32,230 bases of DNA from CAZCEC01 sp964497615 (GCA_964497615.1 CAZCEC010000070.1:1-32230); one strand, 5' to 3'; shown: positions 22,025 to 31,083, counted from the stretch's first letter. Notes: a model not told the origin generated them from the sequence alone. A program made the numbers and translations.

Positions 22025-23958
22025 CGCTGCGCCCGCATGGAGGCGGCAGCGGCCAGCGCGCCGGCCCCAGCGCCCCACCTGAGCCAGGCGCGGCTCACAT
22101 CGGCCACGGTGACGGCCAGGGGACGCTCCGGCTGGCGGAATGCGGCCAGCATCAGGGCATTAGCGGCCACACCTACAAGCGAGACGGCGAACGCCGCTTC
22201 CGTGTAACCCAGGCGGCGCAGCGCGCCCGCCACGGCGAGGCTGGCGAGACCCACGCCCGCCCACTTGCGGCCAGGGCGCGGCCCGAGGGCAATAACGGTA
22301 TCTCCAATCAGACGTTGCGCAGCGGAGAGGTGATGGGTGTGGCCGGCTGGCAGGTCACGGTCCAGGCCGCCCAACAAGTCCGGTGTGCGTGTGCGAGCCG
22401 CGAACCAGGCAGCGCCCAGGCCAGCCAGCCCCAGCCAGCGCCAGCGCCCTGCCCCCTGCCCCAACAGCGAGGCGGCCAGGGGCAAGACCCAGTCCAGGTT
22501 CAGGGAGCGGAACTGCTCAACCCGCATCTGATAGTCCTGCCCTGAGGTGAAGGCGGCCAGCGCCGCAGCGGTGCCGCCTTGCGCCAGGGCGGCACTCGCC
22601 AACCCGACGAGCGTACCGTCGCTGAGGGCGGCCGCGGCGGCGGGCGCGGCGGCGGCCCCGGCCAGGGCCAGCAGCTTGGGCGCATATGAAGGCGGGTAGG
22701 CTTCCTCCAGGCGCCCGCGCGGGCGGTCGTAGAAGGGCAAGGCAGCCGCGCCCGCCGCTGAAACAGCTGTCAGGGCGACAGCGACCGGCTCAGGCAGGCG
22801 CAGGGTGGAGGCGGCGGCCAGCGCGGCGGCCCCGGCGGGCGCCAGCGCGGCCAGGGCCAGGGTGCGGCGTTCGGGCGCGGACAGTATGGCGGGCGATTGG
22901 ACCGCGCCGGACCACTGTGCTTCGAGCCGCTGCCGCCGGGTGGGTGCGGGTGCTTCGGCTTCTGGGCGCAGCACCAGCCCCAGCCCTTCCAACTCGCCCT
23001 TGAGGTGGTCGAGGTAGCGCAGGCACTCCAGGGGATCGGTGGCATGGATGCGGCGGAAGACATTGACGTAGCACAGCCGGATGCCCCGCATCTTGGCTAG
23101 CATGCCCCAATGGTGGGCGGCGGAGTGGTAGTCCTCCGGCACCATCGCCGCCGGGGTGAAGTAGTGGGCCAGCGCCACCTGCCCGCGCGGGGCGAGGCGC
23201 TTGGCGATGAACCAGTCGCCCTTCTGGTGGCGCGTCTCGCAGAAGTAGGCGAAGTGCAGGTTGTAGCGCAACAGGCAATCCACCGTCGCGTCCAGGTGCA
23301 TCTCGTGGCCAAGGATCAGGTCGCCCTCGAAGGCCACCAGGCCGGGGCCGGGCCGGCCGGCGTGCAGGCCCGCCGCCTGGAGCAAAGTGCGCTCGACTAG
23401 GTGCGCCTCCGGCCACGCGAAAGAGACCGGGCGGGGCACGAGGCCCAGGCCCGCGTTCAGAATCTGCGCGGCGGCGGGCGCATCGAAGCCCAACCCCATT
23501 TCGGCCAGGGTGGGCCAATCGCCGGCCAAGGCCAGGGTGGGCACGGGCGTACCCGCGATCAGGCGCGGCATGGAGGCTGGGGCGCGCGCGCTGAGTTCGG
23601 CGATGAGGTGGTTCAGCAGGTCCAGTTCGCTGCTGGCCAGGAAGTGCCAGCGTCCGGCGAGCGGCGTGGGCAAGGCGGCCGGCACCACCGTGGGCACGAC
23701 GCGGCCTTTCGCCACCAGCCGCGCGAGGGTGAATTCCGGCAAGGAAAGATGCGTGGCGCCGCGCTGGCAGGCGGTGTGGAGAAAGTCGCCCAGGGCCAGC
23801 CCGGCGCGGGTGGACACGGCCAGGGCATCGTCGTAATCGAGCACAATGTGGGCGCGGCGGTTGGACTGTTCCCAGGCGTGGCGCTGGCGCAGGGTGCGCA
23901 AAGACGCCGCGGCGCCCGCGGCGATGAGGCCAAGGTTCAAGAGGGAGGAAAGACGCAT
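22021..23958 (-). CDS. DUF5693-like membrane protein
   Basis: 645 aa. The N-terminal hydrophobic segment (5-21) is followed by a soluble region of about 320 residues with TIM-barrel-like strand/helix order: HIVLDYDDALAVSTRAGL, THLSLPEFTLARL, LVAFEGDLILGHEMHLD, FAYFCETRHQKGDWFIAKRL, RIRLCYVNVFRRIHATDP-like. The last 300 residues hold seven or more Ala-rich membrane helices. This plan matches DUF5693, proteins often near cell-wall or polysaccharide genes in Firmicutes and Chloroflexota; their activity is not established. First gene of a four-gene minus-strand run. The ATG has no Shine-Dalgarno and follows a CACTCCCACCC microrepeat. Confidence 0.65.
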   Translation of the reverse strand: MRLSSLLNLGLIAAGAAASLRTLRQRHAWEQSNRRAHIVLDYDDALAVSTRAGLALGDFLHTACQRGATHLSLPEFTLARLVAKGRVVPTVVPAALPTPLAGRWHFLASSELDLLNHLIAELSARAPASMPRLIAGTPVPTLALAGDWPTLAEMGLGFDAPAAAQILNAGLGLVPRPVSFAWPEAHLVERTLLQAAGLHAGRPGPGLVAFEGDLILGHEMHLDATVDCLLRYNLHFAYFCETRHQKGDWFIAKRLAPRGQVALAHYFTPAAMVPEDYHSAAHHWGMLAKMRGIRLCYVNVFRRIHATDPLECLRYLDHLKGELEGLGLVLRPEAEAPAPTRRQRLEAQWSGAVQSPAILSAPERRTLALAALAPAGAAALAAASTLRLPEPVAVALTAVSAAGAAALPFYDRPRGRLEEAYPPSYAPKLLALAGAAAAPAAAAALSDGTLVGLASAALAQGGTAAALAAFTSGQDYQMRVEQFRSLNLDWVLPLAASLLGQGAGRWRWLGLAGLGAAWFAARTRTPDLLGGLDRDLPAGHTHHLSAAQRLIGDTVIALGPRPGRKWAGVGLASLAVAGALRRLGYTEAAFAVSLVGVAANALMLAAFRQPERPLAVTVADVSRAWLRWGAGAGALAAAASMRAQR

Positions 23959-23985
23959 AATGTCGGGTGGGAGTGTGTGAGTAGA
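23959..23985. repeat. CACTCCC-type microrepeat before the DUF5693-like gene
   Basis: On the minus strand a CACACTCCCACCCG stretch sits directly before ATG 23958, taking the place of a Shine-Dalgarno. Beyond it, the rest of the 110-base gap to 24068 shows nothing recognisable. Confidence 0.4.
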
Positions 23986-24068
23986 GGCTTGCCCGGCGGC
24001 AGGGGGTGATTATAGCCGAACGCGAGGCCGCGCCGGTCCTTTTCGGCCTTCAGGTCAATCGGCGCGTT

Positions 24069-25115
24069 TCAGCCGGGGATGAGACGCTCGCCCGGCGGGG
24101 ATTCGCCCATGACCGTCAAAAACAGGGCCTCGATCTCATCCATCACGGCGGCGGGCACGCGGCCGTCAATGGGCACCTGGCCGCCCGCCATGGAGCGATG
24201 GCCGCCCGCCTTGCCGGGCGGCAGCACGATCTGCTGGATCAACTGGCCGGCGGTCTCGGTCATGGGCTTGGTGCGGAGCGAGACGTGCAGGGTGTCGCCG
24301 AAGGGCCCCATGCACAGCACGGCCTGCGCGCCGTCCAGGCGGATGAGCAGGTCGGCCATCTCGGCAGCCAGATCGAGTTGGTGCATTTCGGTGAGGCGCG
24401 CCACGGCGGCCTGCCCATACAACATCGTGTCTCGCAAGCCGCGGCTGAAGGCGCGAAAGTGATCGGGGGAGAGGCCGGCCTGCTCCACCTGGACCAACTG
24501 CGGCCGGCTGACCTTGGCTAGCAGCTTGAGGTACGTCTGCTCGTCCTGCGCGGAGGTGCCGCGCGACAGGCCGCGGGTGTCGGTCTTCAGGCCATAGAAC
24601 ATGGCCGTCGCCAGGATCGCGTCCGGCTCAAGCCCGGCCAGGGCAAGGTACTCGGACAGCATGGTCACGCATGCACCCAGCCCATAGCGCACATCGGCAT
24701 AGGGCACCGCCGCGATCTGCTCGCGCAGGGGCTGGTGATGGTCAATGACAATCGCCGGGACGTGGTCCGTGGGCCAGCGGTTGTTGCCCGCGCCCGGTTG
24801 GGTGTCCACCAGGGCCACGGCGGAGTATTGGTCCAGGCCGGTCAACTCGTCCTCGTTCACCCACTCCGGTGTCAGGCGGTGCAGCATCACCTGGTTCTCG
24901 GCGCGAGCCACCAGGCCGCTATAGACCAGACGGCTGTTCACACCCCAGGCCTGCTTCAACAGCACGGCCAGTGCCTTGCCGGAGGCCAGCGCGTCGGGGT
25001 CGGGGTTGTCGTGCGTGAGGATGAGCACCGGGCCGGCGCCCGCCGCGGCGCGCAGGCGCTCCAGATCGGCCGGGGTGAGGGTCACGTTCTCGGCGGAGGG
25101 GCGGCCGGCTTCCAT
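24069..25115 (-). CDS. DHH/DHHA1 phosphoesterase, NrnA-like
   Basis: 348 aa, near the NrnA length. ATG 25113-25115 shares a base with the upstream stop (TGATG). The DHH domain has LTHDNPDPDALASG (metal ligands within 35-42), VALVDTQPG and IVIDHHQP; the DHHA1 domain ends with GGHRSMAGGQVP, the substrate loop. NrnA-type enzymes degrade nano-RNAs and dephosphorylate pAp; others hydrolyse cyclic dinucleotides. No extra sensory or membrane domain is present, which favours the nano-RNase/pAp role over GdpP. It is coupled to the CPT-like kinase gene. Confidence 0.85.
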   Translation of the reverse strand: MEAGRPSAENVTLTPADLERLRAAAGAGPVLILTHDNPDPDALASGKALAVLLKQAWGVNSRLVYSGLVARAENQVMLHRLTPEWVNEDELTGLDQYSAVALVDTQPGAGNNRWPTDHVPAIVIDHHQPLREQIAAVPYADVRYGLGACVTMLSEYLALAGLEPDAILATAMFYGLKTDTRGLSRGTSAQDEQTYLKLLAKVSRPQLVQVEQAGLSPDHFRAFSRGLRDTMLYGQAAVARLTEMHQLDLAAEMADLLIRLDGAQAVLCMGPFGDTLHVSLRTKPMTETAGQLIQQIVLPPGKAGGHRSMAGGQVPIDGRVPAAVMDEIEALFLTVMGESPPGERLIPG

Positions 25116-25699
25116 CAGGCCTGACCGTAGTTCATCGCCCGAAGCCGCCGGAATGCCTCCGGCTGGGCGCCGGCCGCGAGGCAGGCCAGGATCTGGGCCG
25201 CGCACTCTTCCGCAGTGGAGCGAGACGTATCCACCTCCACATCATACACCGCATGGCGATGGACCAGCTCGTGCTGGGCGGCGGCCTGCCCCAGGGTCCG
25301 GTTCGCGCGCGACGCTTCGCGCGCAACGAGCACCTCGAGTGGGCAGCGCACGCCGATCAGATAGGCGGGCAGATCCGCGAACAGGCGGGCGCAATCGGCC
25401 ACCCAGGCAGGCTCCACCAGGACGTGGTCGGCCACGACGTTCAGGCCCGCGCCCGACAGCGCGGCAATGGCCCGGTGCATGCCGGTGAAAAGCTGGTGGC
25501 CAAACGGCCCGGCCTCCACGGCCCGGCCCAGGATGCCGTCCCACAAGGGGCGGTTGAGAAAGCGGCCGGGGAGCATGAAGATGAACTTGTCGATGCCCGC
25601 ATCGAGGTAGGGCTCGGCCAGGGCGCGCTGGAGGGCGGCCACGAGGCTGCTCTTGCCGGAACTGGAAGCGCCGTTGAGGACGAGGATCGTGCCAGCCAC
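25115..25699 (-). CDS. Chloramphenicol phosphotransferase-like P-loop kinase
   Basis: 194 aa, close to CPT (about 180 aa). The P-loop is LNGASSSGKSS (residues 8-18), then YLDAGIDKF, VVADHVLVEPAW, YLIGVRCPLEVLVAREASR with the LID-type Arg residues, and HAVYDVEVDTS. The CPT family phosphorylates a small hydroxylated molecule; outside Streptomyces the natural substrate is usually unknown and resistance should not be assumed. GTG start at 25697-25699. It runs into the DHH gene by TGATG overlap and lies 80 bases after pyrG. Confidence 0.83.
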   Translation of the reverse strand: MAGTILVLNGASSSGKSSLVAALQRALAEPYLDAGIDKFIFMLPGRFLNRPLWDGILGRAVEAGPFGHQLFTGMHRAIAALSGAGLNVVADHVLVEPAWVADCARLFADLPAYLIGVRCPLEVLVAREASRANRTLGQAAAQHELVHRHAVYDVEVDTSRSTAEECAAQILACLAAGAQPEAFRRLRAMNYGQA

Positions 25700-25779
25700 G
25701 GGTTGATCAAAACGTGCGCTTGGGCGAAGAGGTCTGGCGGCCTATGGCACTCAGATGACTTCGTCACGCACCATATCGA

Positions 25780-27480
25780 TCACGTGGTGGGTTCGGCGGC
25801 TGGGTCGTGGCGGCCGTTGGGCTGCTTTTCCGAGGCAGCGGGCGCGGCAGCCTGCGCCGGCGGGTGCGACGCCGCGCGTTCGGCCACGGCGGCCACGAAG
25901 GCGCGGAACAGCGGGTGGGGGCGGTTGGGCCGCGAGAGGAATTCGGGGTGGAACTGGGTGCCCACCATGAAGGGATGGGCGGCCAGCTCGGCGATCTCCA
26001 CCAGGCGCTCATCGGGCGACAGGCCGGAGAACACCAGGCCGGCTTCGCCCAGGCGCTGCCGATAGCTGTTGTTGAACTCGAAGCGGTGGCGGTGGCGCTC
26101 GTGGGCCACAGCCCCGGCGGGCAGGTCGTAGGCGTCGTCGGCTTTGGTGCCGGGGGTCAGCTTGCAGGGATACACGCCCAGGCGCATGGTGCCGCCCATG
26201 TCGGCGATGCCGCGCTGCTCGGGCAGCAGATCGATGACGGGGTGCGGGGTGGCCGGGTCGAATTCCGTGGAGTTGGCCTCCTCGGAATTGAGGGCGTGGC
26301 GCGCGAACTCGATGCACATCGTCTGCATGCCGAGGCACAGGCCCAGGTAGGGCACCGCGTTCTCGCGGGCGTGGCGGGCGGCCGCGATCTTGCCTTCGAT
26401 GCCGCGCGAGCCAAAACCGCCCGGCACCACGATGCCATCCGCCTGCCGCAGTTCGTCCCAGCCCCGGCCTTTCTCGAGGTCGGCCGAGTGGATCCAGTCA
26501 ATCTCCACTTCGCGGTCCAGGGCCAGCCCCGCGTGCTTGAGCGCCTCGCGCACGCTCATGTAGGCATCCTGAAGCTCCACGTACTTGCCCACCAAGGCCA
26601 CGCGCACCGATGGCTTGGGCTTGCGCACGCGCTCCACGAGTTCCTGCCACTCGCGCCAATCGGGCACGGCCCGCGCTTCCAGGTGCAGGCGCGCCAGGAT
26701 GATGTCGGCCACTTTGGCCTGTTCCAGCATGAGGGGCACTTGATACAGCACGGGCGTCGTGACCATCGGGATGACGGCCTGCTCGGTCACGTCGCAGAAC
26801 AGGGCGATCTTCTGGCACAGGTCGCCGTTGACGGGGAAGTCGGACCGGGCCACGATGATGTCGGGGCTGATGCCCAGCGAGCGCAGTTCGCGCACCGAGT
26901 GTTGGGTGGGCTTGGTCTTCAGCTCGCCGGTGGCGCCGATGTGGGGCAGCCAGGTGACGTGAATGAAAAGGGCGTTGTCGCGGCCCACGTCGGTGCGCAT
27001 CTGGCGCATGGCCTCCAGAAAGGGCTGCGACTCGATGTCGCCCACCGTGCCGCCCACTTCCACCAGCACCACTTCCGCGCCGGTCTCCTTCGCCACCAAA
27101 CCGATGCGCTTCTTGATCTCACTGGTGATATGCGGGATGACTTGAATGGTGCCGCCCAGATAGTCGCCGCGGCGCTCCTTGGCGATGACCTCGGAGTAAA
27201 TCTGGCCGGTGGTGATGTTGCACACCTTGCTGAGGTTGGTGTCGATGAAGCGTTCGTAGTGGCCCAGGTCCAGGTCGGTCTCGGCGCCGTCGTCCAGCAC
27301 ATACACCTCGCCATGCTGGTAGGGGCTCATGGTGCCGGGGTCCACGTTGATGTACGGGTCCAACTTCTGGATCGAGACCGACAGGCCGCGCTCCTTGAGC
27401 AGCCGCCCGATGGCCGCGGCGGTGACGCCCTTCCCCACCGAACTGACCACGCCGCCGGTGATGAAGATGTACTTGGTCAT
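25780..27480 (-). CDS. pyrG: CTP synthase
   Basis: 566 aa. The ammonia-ligase domain opens KYIFITGGVVSSVGKG with the ATP loop, then KLDPYINVDPGTM and YLGGTIQVIPHIT. The glutaminase domain has GLCLGMQ with nucleophile Cys382 and GTQFHPEF with the His-Glu pair. It makes CTP from UTP, ATP and glutamine in the cytoplasm. The last 25-30 residues are an Ala/Pro-rich extension beyond the usual 535-545 aa. ATG 27480 is backed by AGGAG with nine-base spacing. The intergenic gap upstream is only 54 bases, so it may be read with the glycosyltransferase gene before it. Confidence 0.98.
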   Translation of the reverse strand: MTKYIFITGGVVSSVGKGVTAAAIGRLLKERGLSVSIQKLDPYINVDPGTMSPYQHGEVYVLDDGAETDLDLGHYERFIDTNLSKVCNITTGQIYSEVIAKERRGDYLGGTIQVIPHITSEIKKRIGLVAKETGAEVVLVEVGGTVGDIESQPFLEAMRQMRTDVGRDNALFIHVTWLPHIGATGELKTKPTQHSVRELRSLGISPDIIVARSDFPVNGDLCQKIALFCDVTEQAVIPMVTTPVLYQVPLMLEQAKVADIILARLHLEARAVPDWREWQELVERVRKPKPSVRVALVGKYVELQDAYMSVREALKHAGLALDREVEIDWIHSADLEKGRGWDELRQADGIVVPGGFGSRGIEGKIAAARHARENAVPYLGLCLGMQTMCIEFARHALNSEEANSTEFDPATPHPVIDLLPEQRGIADMGGTMRLGVYPCKLTPGTKADDAYDLPAGAVAHERHRHRFEFNNSYRQRLGEAGLVFSGLSPDERLVEIAELAAHPFMVGTQFHPEFLSRPNRPHPLFRAFVAAVAERAASHPPAQAAAPAASEKQPNGRHDPAAEPTT

Positions 27481-27489
27481 AGGTTCACA

Positions 27490-27494
27490 CTCCT
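27490..27494 (-). promoter_or_regulatory. Shine-Dalgarno of pyrG
   Basis: AGGAG on the minus strand, nine bases before the pyrG ATG; one of the few strong ribosome binding sites in this window. Confidence 0.7.
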
Positions 27495-27534
27495 GCCTGT
27501 GCGAGTCAGATACGGATTACCGAGTCGGGCCGGC

Positions 27535-29595
27535 TCAATCGCCGGACGAAGGATACGCCAACCGGGTCAAGTATAACAAGTCCGCGCCATCCAGCAGGCG
27601 CAATCTCTCAATCTCCGGATAGTAGTACAACGCCGCCGCGACGGTGTATGCGCCGGGCGCGAGATCGGGCGGCAGCGGCACGGCGAAGGCCGTCTCAAAC
27701 AGGTCTCCATTGCGCCACTCGGTGCTCTCCACCCCTGGTCCATCGGCCTGCGCCACAAGATTGCCCGGCTCGCCGAGCACATACACTCCGAAGTGAATTG
27801 TGCGCGGCGGCGCGGGCTGCTCGACTGACCACATCAGGCGCACGTTCAGCCACCCGCCCGGCTCCAGCTCGCCATCCACGACTGCCTGCCCCAGCGCCAG
27901 GCCATTGGCCCATTGCCCGAGCGGGTCGCCCGCGGGCAGTTGCGTTGCCGCGTCCGCGCGGGCCGGGGCCGGAAGGTCAAAGAACCGCCAGGTCTCCTCG
28001 GGCGTTTGCACCGTGGCCGCCGGCAGGGGCGCGGCCACCGCCGCCAGCCACTCCAGCGCACCTGGCTCCGGCTCGCTAACGAAATACAGGGCGCACGGCG
28101 CGGGCAGCAGGCGGCCCTCGGTGGCGGAAACGAACCGCGTCCGCGGCGGATCGCTGGCATCGAGGCGCGTGAACTCGCGCAGCAGCGCAAACCGCGACGC
28201 CTCGAACTGGCCGCCGTTGGAGACGACGACCAGCACACAGCCCGGCCGTTCGGCCAGGAGGGCGCGGCTGTGGTCAATGGCGGCCTGCACATCCACCACC
28301 CGCTGCCGCCCGCCTGCGCCGGAGGCGAGGTGGTTCTGCCCCAGGATGTCGAGGCGCGCCTGCTGGGCGGCGATCAGCGCCAGCGGCGCAAATGCCAGGG
28401 CCGGCAGCCAGTAGTTGAGCCGGGATGTGGACGGCCAGCGAGCCCTCAGCCAGCGGCAGGCCCGGTCGGCCAGGCGCGCCATGAGCAAGAAGGGTGCGGG
28501 CAGCACATACAGCAGATAGTAATTCTGAAGGTATTGGTTGTGACGGAGGAAAAAGAAGACGGGGAGAAGAGTCCACAGGAGCAGGATGAAATCGGCGCGG
28601 CGCGCATCGGTCTCTGCGGCTGGCGCGCTGGCGGCGGCTCGCAGCGTTGGAGCAGCGCCCATCTCACGCCACCCGCGCACCACGCCTTCGAGGGCAACTC
28701 CAACCGCCGCCGCAACGATCGGGCCGACGATCCAGGCCAAAGGCAGCGGTCCCTCGAAGGCCGCCCAGCGTTCGGCGGGCAGGAAGAGCGTGGCCAGGCT
28801 GCCGCGCCCGTGCAGCAGGTCCAGCAGGATGAGCAGGGAGGCGGCGCTCACCTGGGCGGGCTGGCCCAACCCGGCGCGCAGCGCGTGCCAGTCCACGAAG
28901 TTGTTGCGGATCTCGAACAGCAGAAAGGGGAACCAGGTGACAGCGAACACAGCCGCCGCCGCCAGCACATGCGCCGCCCGCACCCGTGACCGGAACACCA
29001 CGGCCGCCACCAACAGGATGGGCAAGAGCACCACCGCCGTCAGGTGGACCTGGATGACAGCCGAGAGGCAGACGGCCGCGCCGATGAGATACAGCCCGCG
29101 AGGCCGGTAACAGAGGTAGAGCAGGAAGAAAGCCAGGGTGAGGGCGGCAAAGCCCGGCACGAACGACTGCATCCAAATCAGCCGGCCATAGTAGACCGCC
29201 CATGGGTTGACGGCGAAGAGGAGGGTGGCCCACCAGGCCGTGTGCCGGCCAAACACGCGCGCGGCCGCCCACCCCGCCGCCAGCACGCCTGCCAGGTTCA
29301 CCAGCGCCACCAGCCACACCACACCAAGCAGGTGGGTCGAAATGAACAGGGGCAGCGCATACAGGTATTCGACGAGAGGAGGGTTGAAGACGCCAAACGA
29401 CGACTTCATGGAGGCCAGGGGCAACGGGCCGCCGTGAACCCACTCCAGCGCCGCGTTGAGGGTCAGCGCCTGGTCGCCCCACATTTCGGTATAGCCAAGC
29501 AGCCGCAGTCGCAGCCAGGCAGTACCGACGATTAAGCTAAGGGTGAGAGTCTTTTCCCGGAGGTCGAAGCGGCGGCGGTAGGGGGTCCGCGTCAC
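27535..29595 (-). CDS. GT39/PMT-like membrane glycosyltransferase
   Basis: 686 aa, GTG start 29593-29595. After the first helix the motif MWGDQALTLNAALEW places Asp41 where GT-C dolichyl- or undecaprenyl-phosphate sugar transferases have their catalytic acid, followed by FGVFNPPLVEYLYALP. About ten membrane helices run to near residue 420, then a soluble C-terminal region with beta-sandwich character (GELEPGGWLNVRLMWSVEQ, HFGVYVLGEPGNLV, then AAALYYYPEIERLRL). It probably transfers a lipid-linked sugar on the outside of the membrane. It follows the membrane-anchored glycosidase-like gene; a hairpin lies between them. Confidence 0.8.
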   Translation of the reverse strand: MTRTPYRRRFDLREKTLTLSLIVGTAWLRLRLLGYTEMWGDQALTLNAALEWVHGGPLPLASMKSSFGVFNPPLVEYLYALPLFISTHLLGVVWLVALVNLAGVLAAGWAAARVFGRHTAWWATLLFAVNPWAVYYGRLIWMQSFVPGFAALTLAFFLLYLCYRPRGLYLIGAAVCLSAVIQVHLTAVVLLPILLVAAVVFRSRVRAAHVLAAAAVFAVTWFPFLLFEIRNNFVDWHALRAGLGQPAQVSAASLLILLDLLHGRGSLATLFLPAERWAAFEGPLPLAWIVGPIVAAAVGVALEGVVRGWREMGAAPTLRAAASAPAAETDARRADFILLLWTLLPVFFFLRHNQYLQNYYLLYVLPAPFLLMARLADRACRWLRARWPSTSRLNYWLPALAFAPLALIAAQQARLDILGQNHLASGAGGRQRVVDVQAAIDHSRALLAERPGCVLVVVSNGGQFEASRFALLREFTRLDASDPPRTRFVSATEGRLLPAPCALYFVSEPEPGALEWLAAVAAPLPAATVQTPEETWRFFDLPAPARADAATQLPAGDPLGQWANGLALGQAVVDGELEPGGWLNVRLMWSVEQPAPPRTIHFGVYVLGEPGNLVAQADGPGVESTEWRNGDLFETAFAVPLPPDLAPGAYTVAAALYYYPEIERLRLLDGADLLYLTRLAYPSSGD

Positions 29596-29610
29596 GCCAT
29601 CGGCCTCAGG

Positions 29611-29635
29611 GGCGCTCCGCTTTCATTGGAGCGCC
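29611..29635 (-). terminator. Perfect 8-base hairpin at the end of the glycosidase-like gene
   Basis: GGCGCTCC (29611-29618) and GGAGCGCC (29628-29635) pair around a 9-base loop that contains the TGA of the upstream gene. No U-tract follows on the minus strand, so it is not a classical intrinsic terminator; it may stabilise the upstream transcript or attenuate reading into the glycosyltransferase gene 16 bases later. Confidence 0.45.
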
Positions 29636-31005
29636 ACGGCGTACCACGCGAGGGGCACGAAGACATCATGGAGATCGAAGTGCGTCCAGCCTTCATTGAA
29701 CGGCGCGCCGGCGGTAAAGAGGGTCGCGCCGACGACATAGGGGTCCTGGCGCATCTGAGCATCATACCAGGCCAGCAGGTTCACGTAGGCCTCCGGCCCG
29801 GAGGGGCCATAGCCCTGCTGCACCCACCAGTCGGCGTAGCTCTTCCAGGCCCGGCCGCCGGGGTCGTTGCACGGGCCGCCCGCATTGGGCCGGCCCTCGA
29901 CGCCCGCTTCGCTGATCACCAGGGGCAGATCGCCCATGCCGCGCGGCTTGAGGTAGCCCTCGTACCAGAAGCGATAGCGCAGAGCATGATAGCCCACCGG
30001 CACGCTGCCGAAATTCGGCGCGCCGGGAATGGCGCCCGTCTGCCCGGTGGTCACGCCGCAATCCATGGTGGGCGAATTGTACTCATGCAGGTGGAAGATG
30101 CCACCACAGTTATAGGCAGCCTCCAACGCCGGCATGAATACGGCCATATCGGCGTATTCGGGCACGCCCACCGAGAAGCCGCCCACCGCCGCCCTGAAGC
30201 CCAGCGCTTGCATGGCGCAGGCCCGGTGCGCTTCGAAGCGGGCGTACCAGCCCAGCCGATCGTGGTTCACCGGCACAAACTCATTCCACCCTTCCCAGTA
30301 ATCTGCACCGGGGTTCAGGCGGTAGCGCTCGATCTGGCTGGCGATATAGAGATCGGCCGCCTCCTCGGGCGACATTGTGAAAACCCAGTCCTCATTTTGC
30401 TCGGCGATGCGGCCGATGGTGACCGTGTTGGGAGAGACCTGCTTGACCTCGCTCAGCCAGCCCAGATCGCCCACGGCCTTGACCACGCGCGGCCGCGTCC
30501 GGCGAATGAACTCCATGATGAAGGGGTCGTTGTTCTGGACCACATGGACGCCCAGCTTGCTGTTGGTCAGCCGGTCGAGGCCGTTGGGCCAGTTGGGGGT
30601 CGGCGGCACCGGCGGCGGCTCGGGCAGCAGGTCGGCTTGAACCCTCTCAGTCGGGTCGGCCCGCATGACCTCCGGAAAGAAGGCCGTGTAGAACTTGGGC
30701 GTGGAGGTGGGGCCAGGCTGTTCCGCCAGATTGGTGGAATTCTGCCACCACAGCCAGTCCCACACGCGGACGGGCGTGGCGGAAGGCTGGGGCGTAGCCT
30801 CGGCGCTGCTCGCGGTGGGATAAACGCTGGTGCTGCCCGCCAGCGATGTGGCGAGGCCGGGCACCAGCGGGATGTCGGACGCGGCGCTGACGCTGATGAC
30901 CAGCAAGGCCAGCAATGCCCCCGCCAGGATGAGCGTGAAGCCGATGAGGCGCCGACGCTGCTGCGGCGGAAGTGAACGAGACGCTTTCACCTTGCGAATG
31001 ATCAT
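29623..31005 (-). CDS. Membrane-anchored TIM-barrel glycosidase-like protein
   Basis: 460 aa. A basic N-terminus and one membrane helix (about 21-42) are followed by a Ser/Thr/Pro-rich stalk (50-80), so the enzyme part faces outside. The domain begins near residue 150 (LGVHVVQNNDPFIMEFI). It has WEGWNEF with Glu242 where clan GH-A hydrolases carry the acid/base, and LVISEAGVEGR with Glu366 at a plausible nucleophile strand end, 124 residues later. FHLHEYNSP and WYDAQMRQDPYVVGATLFT fit other barrel strands. I cannot name the GH family. It is divergent from the DinG-like gene and upstream of the GT39-like gene. Confidence 0.72.
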   Translation of the reverse strand: MIIRKVKASRSLPPQQRRRLIGFTLILAGALLALLVISVSAASDIPLVPGLATSLAGSTSVYPTASSAEATPQPSATPVRVWDWLWWQNSTNLAEQPGPTSTPKFYTAFFPEVMRADPTERVQADLLPEPPPVPPTPNWPNGLDRLTNSKLGVHVVQNNDPFIMEFIRRTRPRVVKAVGDLGWLSEVKQVSPNTVTIGRIAEQNEDWVFTMSPEEAADLYIASQIERYRLNPGADYWEGWNEFVPVNHDRLGWYARFEAHRACAMQALGFRAAVGGFSVGVPEYADMAVFMPALEAAYNCGGIFHLHEYNSPTMDCGVTTGQTGAIPGAPNFGSVPVGYHALRYRFWYEGYLKPRGMGDLPLVISEAGVEGRPNAGGPCNDPGGRAWKSYADWWVQQGYGPSGPEAYVNLLAWYDAQMRQDPYVVGATLFTAGAPFNEGWTHFDLHDVFVPLAWYAVALQ

Positions 31006-31053
31006 ACCACAGTCTAACCTTGGAGGGATGCAGGAAACGTTGCCTGGAACGCA

Positions 31054-31062
31054 TGTTATAAT
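31054..31062 (+). promoter_or_regulatory. Extended -10 promoter of the exonuclease/helicase gene
   Basis: TGT followed by a perfect TATAAT (31057-31062). No -35 lies at 16-18 bases, which is usual for extended -10 promoters. The start site near 31069 gives a leader of about 15 bases without Shine-Dalgarno before ATG 31084. Confidence 0.6.
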
Positions 31063-31083
31063 TTTCGCGGCCCCACACCACTC

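Noticed and set aside
25807..27576. 589-codon plus-strand frame opposite pyrG
   Set aside because: Antisense shadow caused by high GC; pyrG motifs are unambiguous on the minus strand.
31040..31062. TTGCCT (31040-31045) as the -35 box for the TATAAT at 31057
   Set aside because: Spacing is only 11 bases; the TG upstream of TATAAT explains activity as an extended -10.
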